Source of the DNA: Candidatus Brocadia sp.
GTDB lineage: Bacteria > Planctomycetota > Brocadiia > Brocadiales > Brocadiaceae
NCBI GenBank assembly: GCA_021646415.1
Contig: SOEU01000019.1
Coordinates: forward strand, 1-59,674
Length of the DNA: 59,674 nt
Direction of reading: 5' to 3'
The position numbers and the translations under genes were made by a program. The notes under the pieces were generated by a model. The model worked only from the letters and a program-made list of their open reading frames with translations, was not told where the DNA came from and did not search any database. Shown here one piece after another: positions 1 through 7,881 of this stretch (positions are counted from its first letter, which is position 1; each line of letters opens with the position of its first letter).

Positions 1-2
1 GT

Positions 3-127
3 GATATCGATAGTCACTTATCATATTATTTCAGCTTGAAACAACTCGCTTTTGAAAAATAGTGCCTGCTAGGGTTTCTTTTTCAAACTTTTTTGTCAAA
101 GAACAGTTTCATTTGGCACAGTCTGTT
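3..127. repeat. terminal inverted repeat, left copy
   Basis: This 125-base stretch is the exact reverse complement of the last 125 bases of the window (59550-59674); identity stops at base 128. No gene lies in it. Two perfect copies exactly at both ends suggest a multicopy genomic repeat at which an assembly broke, rather than a functional unit ending here. I do not recognise it as the end of a known insertion sequence. Confidence 0.9.
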
Positions 128-180
128 AGCGTGACCGTAAAGAGATGCGAAATTATCCAGCACACGGACACGGAGAACGG

Positions 181-2007
181 TCACGATTCACGATCTTTTT
201 TCATTTTCCCCACAAGATAGATCATAAGAATGGTAATGTCGGCAGGGGAGACACCTGAGATGCGGGAGGCCTGTGCCAGGGAAACCGGGCGGATCTGGAC
301 AAGCTTTTGGCGTGCCTCTTTCCTGAGTTCAGAAATATTCTGGTAGTCAAGCCATGGGGGGATTTTATAATCTTCCATCTTTTTGAACTTCTCTATCTGG
401 ATTTGCTGACGCTCTATGTACCCCTTATACTTTACCTCAATTTCTACCTGTTCCTTTACTTCTTTTGATATTTGCCTTTGACTGAGTCCGGTGTCCATGG
501 CTAGTAAGTGATCAAAGGCGCTGTCTGGCCGACTCAATATTTTTGTAAGGGTGTCCGGCCCCACCATTTTTTTTCCCAGATAGGTCAGGATTTCCGTAAT
601 GGACTCCTCCTTTTCCTGTAATTTGTGCCATTGATGTTCTGAAATGAGTCCGTAACGGTACCCATATTTCATTAACCGTCTGTCGGCATTGTCATGTCTT
701 AAAAGAAGCCGGTATTCCGCACGGGAGGTAAACATCCGATAGGGTTCTTGTGTCCCTTTTGTAACAAGGTCATCGATCAGCACACCGATATATGCCTCAG
801 AGCGGCCCAGGATAAAAGGCTCTTTTCCCTGTATCTTCAGTGCCGCATTGATACCGGCCATAATTCCCTGGGCAGCAGCTTCTTCATAACCGGAGGTTCC
901 ATTAATTTGTCCTGCATGAAAAAGGTTTTCTACCAGTTTTGTTTCCAGGGATGGCTGGAGTTGGGTCGGTGGTACAAAATCGTATTCAATGGCATAACCG
1001 TAACGCAGTATTTCAGCTGATTCCAGGCCAGCAATAGAATGAACGATTGCCTCCTGAACGTCATGGGGCATACTGGTTGAGATCCCATTGCAATAAACCT
1101 CAAAGGTATTTAACCCTTCTGGCTCCAGAAATATCTGGTGTTGATCTTTTCCTGGAAAGCGTACAATCTTATCTTCTAAAGAGGGGCAGTATCTGGGCCC
1201 CACAGATTTAATCTGTCCCGTGTAGAGTGGTGCACGGGACAAGTTGGCCACAATGATTTTGTGTGTATCCGGGTTCGTATGAGTAATATAACAAGGGACT
1301 TGTGAACAGATAACCGATGCTGTTGAAAATGAAAAAGGTTGCGGATCTTCATCACCATACTGTGGTGTGAGTATCTTATAGTTAATAGTGCGGCCGTTAA
1401 GACGCGGGGGAGTACCTGTCTTGAGACGCCCAACCTCAAACCCCATCCTCCCCAAGGAATCTGACAACTTTTCTGATGAGAGTTCTCCAATCCGGCCACC
1501 AGAGGTTATAAACTCTCCGATATGGATAAGACCTTTTAAGAACGTCCCTGTAGTAAGGATGACAGCCCTTGCTCTATATGTAATGCCACTTTGACCAATA
1601 ATCCCGACTACCTTTTTATTATCGATGATGAGGTCGTCGACAACCTCTTGCCTCAAAAAAAGATTGTTCTGGCTTTCCACCCTTTTTTTCATGGATACCT
1701 GGTAGGCTTTTTTGTCGGTCTGGGCACGGGGAGAATGAACGGCAGGGCCTTTTTTGGTATTGAGCATACGGAACTGTATGCCTGTCTCATCTGTCACTTT
1801 TGCCATTTCACCACCGAGGGCGTCGATTTCCCGAACCAATTGACCTTTTGCAAGGCCACCGATGGCAGGGTTGCATGACATTTGGGCAATCGTATCCAGA
1901 TTTATCGTGAGCAATGCCGTACTCATGCCCATACGTGCAGATGCGAGGGCTGCTTCGCAGCCTGCATGTCCGGCGCCGACCACGATTACGTCAAATTCTG
2001 TATGCAT
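181..2007 (-). CDS. mnmG: tRNA uridine-5-carboxymethylaminomethyl(34) synthesis enzyme MnmG
   Basis: MnmG (GidA) is the FAD-dependent partner of MnmE and modifies the wobble uridine of tRNAs that read NNA/NNG codons. The protein (608 aa, slightly shorter than the usual 620-630) opens with the dinucleotide-binding motif VVGAGHAGCEAA and has the family segments SCNPAIGGLAKGQ, LKTGTPPR and, further on, GQINGTSGYEEAAAQG and the FTSRAEYRLLLR block. The ATG start at 2007 lies 3 bases past the rny stop, so the two genes are probably co-transcribed with rny first. The cytoplasmic role and identity are secure. The reading frame is intact to a TGA at 181. Confidence 0.97.
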   Translation of the reverse strand: MHTEFDVIVVGAGHAGCEAALASARMGMSTALLTINLDTIAQMSCNPAIGGLAKGQLVREIDALGGEMAKVTDETGIQFRMLNTKKGPAVHSPRAQTDKKAYQVSMKKRVESQNNLFLRQEVVDDLIIDNKKVVGIIGQSGITYRARAVILTTGTFLKGLIHIGEFITSGGRIGELSSEKLSDSLGRMGFEVGRLKTGTPPRLNGRTINYKILTPQYGDEDPQPFSFSTASVICSQVPCYITHTNPDTHKIIVANLSRAPLYTGQIKSVGPRYCPSLEDKIVRFPGKDQHQIFLEPEGLNTFEVYCNGISTSMPHDVQEAIVHSIAGLESAEILRYGYAIEYDFVPPTQLQPSLETKLVENLFHAGQINGTSGYEEAAAQGIMAGINAALKIQGKEPFILGRSEAYIGVLIDDLVTKGTQEPYRMFTSRAEYRLLLRHDNADRRLMKYGYRYGLISEHQWHKLQEKEESITEILTYLGKKMVGPDTLTKILSRPDSAFDHLLAMDTGLSQRQISKEVKEQVEIEVKYKGYIERQQIQIEKFKKMEDYKIPPWLDYQNISELRKEARQKLVQIRPVSLAQASRISGVSPADITILMIYLVGKMKKDRES

Positions 2008-2010
2008 ATA

Positions 2011-3567
2011 CTACTTTGCACGTTCAACAAAACGTGTTTCCCGAATTACGGTAACAACGACCTCCCCCGGGTATTCCAATTGTCCTTCGATTTCTTTGGC
2101 AATATCATAACACAACTTGGAAGCGGCCTTGTCATTTGTCTTATCCGGACATACCATCACACGTACTTCCCTTCCTGCCTGAATGGCATAGGCGCTTTCT
2201 ACACCGTTGAAAGAAGTTGCAATACTTTCCAGTTTCTCCAGTCGTTTAATATACTTTTCCAACGTTTCTCTCCTTGCACCTGGTCTTCCCGCAGAGATAG
2301 CATCAGCCGCACTTGCCAACACAGTATAAACAGATTCCACCGGTGTTTCTTCATGATGGCCGGCAATTGCGTTTACCACTTCAGGTCTTTCATCATAACG
2401 CTTTGCAAGATCAGCGCCTGCGATGGCATGAGTGCCTTCCATTTCAGGGCCTATAGCCTTACCAATGTCATGCAAAAGGCCGCATCTTTTTGCCAATGGG
2501 ACATCCAGTTTTAATTCGCCTGCAATGATACCCATGAGGTTTGCAACTTCGATAGAATGCTGCAGTTGATTTTGTCCATAACTCGTTCTATACTTAAGCC
2601 TTCCAACAAGTTTTATCAATTCCGGATGAATATTATGAATCCCTAATTCAAAACACGTTTGCTTTCCAGTTTCCTGAATAACCTGTTCTACTTCCTTTTC
2701 CGTTTCTTTCACAATTTCTTCGATATGTGCCGGATGAATTCTTCCGTCAAGGATCAGTTTCTCCATCGATTGCCGTGCTATTTCGCGGCGGACACTATCA
2801 AATCCAGAAAGGACGATTACGCCAGGGGTATCATCCACAATAACGTCAATTCCGGTTGCCTTCTCAAAGGCGCGGATGTTCCTTCCTTCGCGGCCGATGA
2901 TACGCCCTTTCATTTCATTGTTGGGGAGTTCAATTGAACTTACGATATTTTCAGCTGTTTGAGCTGCTGCGCACCGTTGAATAGCGGTGCTTATTAATGA
3001 TACAGCAGTTTGTTCTGCATTTTCCTTTGCTTCCACTATTTTTTTTGAAATCAGTTCAGAGCATTTGATGTCAAGCTCTTTTTCCAGCCGACTTAATAAA
3101 AGTTTTTCAGCCTCTTCTCTGGATAAATTAGAGATTTTCTGGAGGGCTTTATTTTCTTCTTCTATTAACTTTTCAAGTTCTAATCTCTTTTCGTCTAATT
3201 TTTTTTCTTTTATGGCAAAATTGGCAGAAAGCGTGTCAATATACCTTTCCTTTTTTGTTAATAACTCCATTTTGCGTTCCAGGTTATCTTCTCTTTTGCT
3301 CAACCTCTTTTCATGTAACCTTAACTCCATCTTTGTTTCCTGGGTTTCTTTTTCAAAAGCCTCTCTGCGTTGGTACAGTTCTGCTTTCGCTGCCAGTTCA
3401 GCTTCCTTCTTAATTTTTTCAGCCGCTTGTTGTGATTCTTCAAGAAGATGCTTTATCTTCTTTTCGCTGGCAGCTTGCCTCTTTTTGTATACGAGAATAC
3501 AAATAAAGTATCCAATGGCAAGGCATAGAGGGGAAAGGATGCATGCCAATAGTTGAAATAGTTGCAT
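2011..3567 (-). CDS. rny: ribonuclease Y
   Basis: RNase Y is a membrane-anchored endoribonuclease that starts mRNA decay. Visible in order: an N-terminal membrane helix (QLLACILSPLCLAIGYFICI), a long charged coiled coil (about residues 30-200), a KH domain with GREGRNIRAFEKATG, and an HD domain with the metal-binding HDIGK motif and a later GHHEE. The frame extends upstream to a TTG at 3606, but the ATG at 3567 places the membrane helix at the very N-terminus as in known RNase Y and gives 518 aa, the usual length. Neither start has a strong ribosome-binding site. The gene is followed after 3 bases by mnmG. Confidence 0.95.
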   Translation of the reverse strand: MQLFQLLACILSPLCLAIGYFICILVYKKRQAASEKKIKHLLEESQQAAEKIKKEAELAAKAELYQRREAFEKETQETKMELRLHEKRLSKREDNLERKMELLTKKERYIDTLSANFAIKEKKLDEKRLELEKLIEEENKALQKISNLSREEAEKLLLSRLEKELDIKCSELISKKIVEAKENAEQTAVSLISTAIQRCAAAQTAENIVSSIELPNNEMKGRIIGREGRNIRAFEKATGIDVIVDDTPGVIVLSGFDSVRREIARQSMEKLILDGRIHPAHIEEIVKETEKEVEQVIQETGKQTCFELGIHNIHPELIKLVGRLKYRTSYGQNQLQHSIEVANLMGIIAGELKLDVPLAKRCGLLHDIGKAIGPEMEGTHAIAGADLAKRYDERPEVVNAIAGHHEETPVESVYTVLASAADAISAGRPGARRETLEKYIKRLEKLESIATSFNGVESAYAIQAGREVRVMVCPDKTNDKAASKLCYDIAKEIEGQLEYPGEVVVTVIRETRFVERAK

Positions 3568-4328
3568 TTTACATTCATAAGCCGATTTGTCGGGCTCATC
3601 CTCCAAAAATAAAAAACAATCTTAGATGTAATACGAGATAATGAGAAATGAAGGTCGGGAAAAACGAAACTTGATGAAACCGTTTGGAAGAAATGCCACC
3701 TGAGCGAAATGCCAGTTTGAACAGAACTAGAATAGGAAATGAAGGACGGGATCTTTTAGAAATATTTCCCAAGAATTACATATTTTGACTTAAAGTACGG
3801 CATTGGCATAATATGATTATATAAAATGCCGTATCGATTATGGCAATAGCGCCATCTCTTTAAAGTACCTCTTGGACAAATCAGATTGGGCTTATTAAAT
3901 ATTTTTCCTTTAAGATCCATAATTGATTATCGTTAAATGACAATCATAAGAAGCAAAACAGTATATCAAAAACAACAGGTATCTTGTAGATATTGATATA
4001 CTGTTTTTGTTCATTTCTCCAACTATTTCTAATATAAAGATTTAATAATATCAGGGGCATTCCTTAGATCAGCGTTTCCCGAGCTTCTCTTTAAGACTTT
4101 TCCAAAAAGTATATAATACTGACAATGCATACCATGAAATTTTAAAGTTCGTTTTGAAACGTAACACATTCCTTCTGGAATGCTTTTGTCAGCGGTTTTT
4201 CATTTAAATCGAATTTTAAACTATCTTTTAAACCAAGTCAAGCGATTTTATATCCATATTATGAAAAGGGTTAAGAAATTATGAATCATAAGTAACTGTT
4301 TTTGATTTTTTATTTATTACCTTGATGC
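3568..4328. other. gene-free AT-rich intergenic region with hairpins
   Basis: No convincing reading frame is seen between the divergently transcribed rny and the lipoyl protein gene. Two inverted repeats stand out: TACGGCATT/AATGCCGTA around 3800-3830, and a 15-bp perfect stem at 3955-3969/3993-4007. A small RNA here is possible but nothing in the sequence demonstrates one. Confidence 0.5.
3955..4012 (+). terminator. hairpin with 15-bp perfect stem, terminator-like
   Basis: AAAACAGTATATCAA at 3955 pairs perfectly with TTGATATACTGTTTT at 3993, leaving a 23-base loop. The A/T flanks would give a U-run in either direction. There is no gene directly upstream on the plus strand, so this may end an unannotated RNA or serve as a structural repeat. 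Confidence 0.4.
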
Positions 4329-4357
4329 TTGACAAGAAAAATATCGCTAAGTATAAT
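4329..4357 (+). promoter_or_regulatory. consensus sigma70 promoter for the lipoyl-domain gene
   Basis: A perfect TTGACA (-35, 4329-4334) and a perfect TATAAT (-10, 4352-4357) are separated by exactly 17 bases. The start codon of the lipoyl protein is 90 bases downstream, with AGGAG before it. This is the best promoter match noticed in the window and predicts strong constitutive expression. Confidence 0.75.
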
Positions 4358-4446
4358 CTTTTCTTTCATCTTAATAGAGGTTTTCAATGAAAGACTAAAT
4401 ATTTTTTTTGCTAAAACCATTGCTTTGATAATTTAGGAGAATCCAT

Positions 4447-4755
4447 ATGAGAGTCGAAGTAGAATTACCAGAAGTGGAAGGAAATAATGGCGACGAAGCG
4501 ACAGTCTCTTTTTGGTATGTAGAAGAAGATGAAGAGGTTGAAGAGGGTGAAGACCTTGTCGAGATGATCACCGAGAAGACAACTTTTAATGTTACAGCTC
4601 CTGTGTCCGGCAGATTGTTAGAGATACTTGCGCAGGAAGGTGACGTAGTGAAAGTAGGTGATATTATGGCAATACTCGAAACTGAAGAGGAGGAAGAAGA
4701 GGAAGAGGAAGAAGAGGAAGAGGAGGATGAGGAGGAAGAGGAAGAAGAGGATTAG
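4447..4755 (+). CDS. free-standing biotin/lipoyl-attachment domain protein with poly-glutamate tail
   Basis: The first ~78 residues form a lipoyl/biotinyl domain like that of 2-oxoacid dehydrogenase E2 subunits: LPEVEGNNGDEATVSFW, then the hairpin ITEKTTFNVTAPVSG, where Lys44 is the expected modified residue, then GDVVKVGDIMAILE. The last ~25 residues are almost only Glu/Asp. No E2 catalytic domain, E1 or E3 gene is adjacent, so it is a single-domain carrier, comparable in layout to GcvH-like or lipoyl-carrier proteins but not identical to them. It has a good Shine-Dalgarno (AGGAG) and sits under a consensus promoter. Its partner enzymes are unknown. The coding strand is purely purine over the tail. 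Confidence 0.85.
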   Translation: MRVEVELPEVEGNNGDEATVSFWYVEEDEEVEEGEDLVEMITEKTTFNVTAPVSGRLLEILAQEGDVVKVGDIMAILETEEEEEEEEEEEEEEDEEEEEEED

Positions 4756-4949
4756 TTTTTCAAGCATCAAGCAATACGATGAGAATTACGTTCCTCGTTA
4801 TGCTTATCCATAGCACACAATGATACAACCATTTATCCCTCTCTATCTACCTCTTGTTGCAGGTGGATGGAAGGGGGTAAAAAAGCTTTATCCCAAAGAA
4901 CTTCCAGGGCATCAATAGTATTATGCATCTGTGTTAGACGAGATCACAC

Positions 4950-5990
4950 ATGTCTTTTAAAATCATCTCTTGCCAGGACCGTGTTGTGAAGTTATTTCAA
5001 AACGCTATTCTCAATGACCGTCTGGCACACGCTTATATCTTCGCTGGCCAGGAAGGCATCGGTAAAACATTATTTTCCAAAGAATTAGCAAAGACGATTT
5101 TTTGTCAACATCCTGGTGTGGATGCGTGCGATACCTGCAATTCTTGTAAAAGAATCACCAGTGATAATTTTTCTGACCTTTTTTTCATACTCCCTGAGAA
5201 AAACAGTCGGGTGATTAAAATTGAACAATTACAATACCTCCAGGACGTCCTGAGTGTCAAACCTCTGGAATCAAAGTATAAAATAGCAATTATACAATCA
5301 GCGGACAAGATGAACGAGGAGGCATCTAACTGTTTATTGAAAACTTTGGAAGAGCCTCCTTCCTATGCTATTATTATATTAATCGTAACCTCTTTAGAAT
5401 CAGTCAGGGAAACGATCCGGTCGAGGTGTCAAATAGTCCGGTTTTCTCCGTTATCAGCAACCGTGGTAAAAGACATCCTCATAAATCGGTTTCAACTGGA
5501 TAATAAACAAGCAGAACGATTAGCAGTCGTATCCAATGGCAGTGTTGAGAGGGCTACATTACTTTCCGGTACACATGCCCTTGAAAAGAAGAATTGGCTT
5601 GTTGACCGGATTTTGACATTAGAAATGAATGATAATTTAACTTTTTCAAAAGAATTATTCGAGGAATGGCATATCCAGGATCTGGAAGTATTAGAGGAAA
5701 AACGAACGTACGTAAAAGAACTGATACTTTCATTTCTTTTGTATTACCGGGACTTGCTTATTTGTAAGACAGAGGGAAGCGAGTTACCTATTTATTATAT
5801 TGATTGGAGAGATGCATTAATCTCGAAAAGCAAATCATTCTCTGAAGATGTGCTGTTCCGCATTATACACGTGATCAAGACATCCCTGGAACATCTTGAC
5901 CGTAATGCTAATATTACTTTATTACTGGAAAATATGATAACGAAGATACTCCATCTTCAATTTGGTTACAGAATACCATCTTTACAATAA
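4950..5990 (+). CDS. holB: DNA polymerase III subunit delta prime
   Basis: This is the clamp-loader subunit of the replicative polymerase (346 aa, normal length). It shows the AAA+ P-loop GQEGIGKT, a zinc module with Cys residues CDTCNSCKRI, the Walker B-like region IIQSADKMNEEASNCLLKTLEEPP and a sensor region (SLESVRETIRSRCQIVRF). The C-terminal half is the helical collar domain. The gene stands alone between the lipoyl-protein gene and a convergent secreted-protein gene. There is no strong ribosome-binding site before the ATG, but the family alignment begins here (FKIISCQDRVVKLFQNAI). Confidence 0.93.
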   Translation: MSFKIISCQDRVVKLFQNAILNDRLAHAYIFAGQEGIGKTLFSKELAKTIFCQHPGVDACDTCNSCKRITSDNFSDLFFILPEKNSRVIKIEQLQYLQDVLSVKPLESKYKIAIIQSADKMNEEASNCLLKTLEEPPSYAIIILIVTSLESVRETIRSRCQIVRFSPLSATVVKDILINRFQLDNKQAERLAVVSNGSVERATLLSGTHALEKKNWLVDRILTLEMNDNLTFSKELFEEWHIQDLEVLEEKRTYVKELILSFLLYYRDLLICKTEGSELPIYYIDWRDALISKSKSFSEDVLFRIIHVIKTSLEHLDRNANITLLLENMITKILHLQFGYRIPSLQ

Positions 5991-6146
5991 TAATTTTTAA
6001 TTCTTTAATGCCAACGGTAATCATGGCTACATTGTAATTCTCAGTAGCTACCTATGTCAGTAACAGTTCAAAGTTGCGGTTGTAGCGCGAACTTCAGTTC
6101 GTCAGAGCTGGTTCAATCTTGCAGTTTTCCTTTTGCTGAGATTGTA

Positions 6147-7556
6147 TTACTCTCTTCTCACCTTCACGGTTACAGTCGTCTTCAAACCGCTGGCTGCCTC
6201 GAATTTGACCCTTGCATTACCGGTCTTCTTCGTGGCTGTAATCGTAAATATAGCCTCACCGCTAGCGTCGGTATTTTGGCTTAACGGTGTAACTGATATA
6301 CGCCTCTTACCTGTCTTGATCTTCGCCGTTACTGTTTCACCCACAACCGGGCAACCTTCGCTACCTGCCACCGCTACCGTTACGTCACCGCTCTCTTCTC
6401 TCCGGAGTTTCAGCATTTTGGGAAATGCCTCTATGGATTCAGCTTCGCATAGGGGTGTAGGTGTTACTGCGGGCGTTGCCGCCAATGTTATAAAAGACTT
6501 TTCATCTCCGTACGTATTATGATCTTTATACTGCCCAACTATCCTATAGTAATAAGTTGTTACAGGTGATAATCCATTTATGTCGGCGCTTACCATGTCA
6601 TATGTCTCTGATTCACCTGAACCGTATGTTGCCACTGTACGGTCTAATGCCCCGCTGACCGTACAGTATTCGAACCACTTTGCTCCTATCGTCACATACT
6701 TCAGGATTCTTCCATGTAAAGTTGCCGAACTGGATGTTACATTTGTTGCATCATCTGTTATTACATCTGGTAGCTCCGTTGGTGATACTATTGGCGTTGG
6801 TGTTGCCGATATGGGTTGTAATTCAAAATCTAACGTTCGAGGGATACAAGGTTCTATGTCAATAAGTTGTGATAACGATTTGTAACCATCTGCTGATGCA
6901 GTAAGAGTATAAGCACCTCCACAACACCAAACCTCTTCTGGATCGAACCAAAGATAAGAACCATCTGCGTTTGTAAAAGATATTCCTAGACCAGCGCTAG
7001 CCTCAGTAATCATTGCGCCTTTAATACCTTTTTTAGTTAATGCATCTATTACCTTTCCAGGTATTATACAACTGCAATTATTGGTTGGATGTGGTGATGG
7101 TGTGACTATTGCTACGGGCGTCGCCGTTGCCGATAACGTAGCAAAGGACTTTTCTCGTCCCGTGCTTCCACCCACAATTACTCCACCAGGGTTAACGATC
7201 TGTGTTACAATCCTGTAATAATAAGTTGTGTCAGGAGACAATCCACTTATACCGATACTTACAGGTATGGCGCTACCAGTTGTCTCGCTAGTTCCAGTCA
7301 CATTTTGTGTTGAGGATGTACCGCTGTAATTGTCACGGGTCGTTCCGTACTCAAACCATACTGTTATTGTAAGAGGTTCAAAAAAATAACTAATAACATT
7401 CCCATTTAGGGTTGACGAGCTTGAAGTCACGTCCGTTGCTTCACATGTTGTCGCAACCAGCGGTGGTGGCGCCGCGCATGTTAAATTTGAACAAAAACCA
7501 AAGATGGCACAAACAATTAAAAAACAATAGGCAAGGATAAAAGATGTATTTTTCAT
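6147..7556 (-). CDS. secreted multidomain protein with fibronectin III-like and carboxypeptidase-regulatory-like domains
   Basis: It has an N-terminal signal peptide (about residues 1-28), then a fibronectin III-like domain ending in GLSPDTTYYYRIV, a Thr/Pro linker, a carboxypeptidase regulatory-like domain (CIIPGKVIDALTKKGIKGAM...), a second fibronectin-like domain with GLSPVTTYYYRIV, and a C-terminal Ig-like module beginning CEAESIEAFPKMLKL and rich in Thr/Lys. The two YYYRIV repeats are internal duplications. This architecture suggests an extracellular or cell-surface structural or adhesive protein. From memory, similar CEAESIEA-type C-terminal modules recur in anammox genomes. No enzymatic motif is seen and the partner is unknown. 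Confidence 0.85.
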   Translation of the reverse strand: MKNTSFILAYCFLIVCAIFGFCSNLTCAAPPPLVATTCEATDVTSSSSTLNGNVISYFFEPLTITVWFEYGTTRDNYSGTSSTQNVTGTSETTGSAIPVSIGISGLSPDTTYYYRIVTQIVNPGGVIVGGSTGREKSFATLSATATPVAIVTPSPHPTNNCSCIIPGKVIDALTKKGIKGAMITEASAGLGISFTNADGSYLWFDPEEVWCCGGAYTLTASADGYKSLSQLIDIEPCIPRTLDFELQPISATPTPIVSPTELPDVITDDATNVTSSSATLHGRILKYVTIGAKWFEYCTVSGALDRTVATYGSGESETYDMVSADINGLSPVTTYYYRIVGQYKDHNTYGDEKSFITLAATPAVTPTPLCEAESIEAFPKMLKLRREESGDVTVAVAGSEGCPVVGETVTAKIKTGKRRISVTPLSQNTDASGEAIFTITATKKTGNARVKFEAASGLKTTVTVKVRRE

Positions 7557-7881
7557 AGTTTTACCGCCGCCCTTACATTTTCAAAATAATATATGATTCA
7601 ATTCGGTAAGCGAAAGCGAGGTAAGCAAAGAGAAATGGTATCTGCACCTATTGTAATATGACACAGAAAGGTTGTTTTTACAACTCTTTTCAGAGGGAAG
7701 AACAAAACCTCCTCTATCGGTAGGACAAGCGTCCTCGCTTGTCATTATGATATCAACCGGGGACGGTTGACCTACCTCAGGGGATTTATAGGTACGTTTG
7801 ATACGGGAAAGGCCTTACACCTTATAAAGGTCGTGAGTGGCTTTAATTTTATTGAGATTTTTCAAAAAGCTAAATTGAAAA
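7557..7881. other. intergenic region with two hairpins downstream of ileS
   Basis: No gene is seen. Two short inverted repeats lie close together: GACAAGCG/CGCTTGTC (7724-7743, 4-base loop) and TCAACCG/CGGTTGA (7753-7770, 4-base loop). Both follow ileS on its strand and could act in its termination, though neither is followed by a clear T-run. Confidence 0.45.

Noticed and set aside
748-2514. Open frames on the plus strand across mnmG and rny
   Set aside because: They lie fully inside two well-supported minus-strand genes and have no recognisable protein features.
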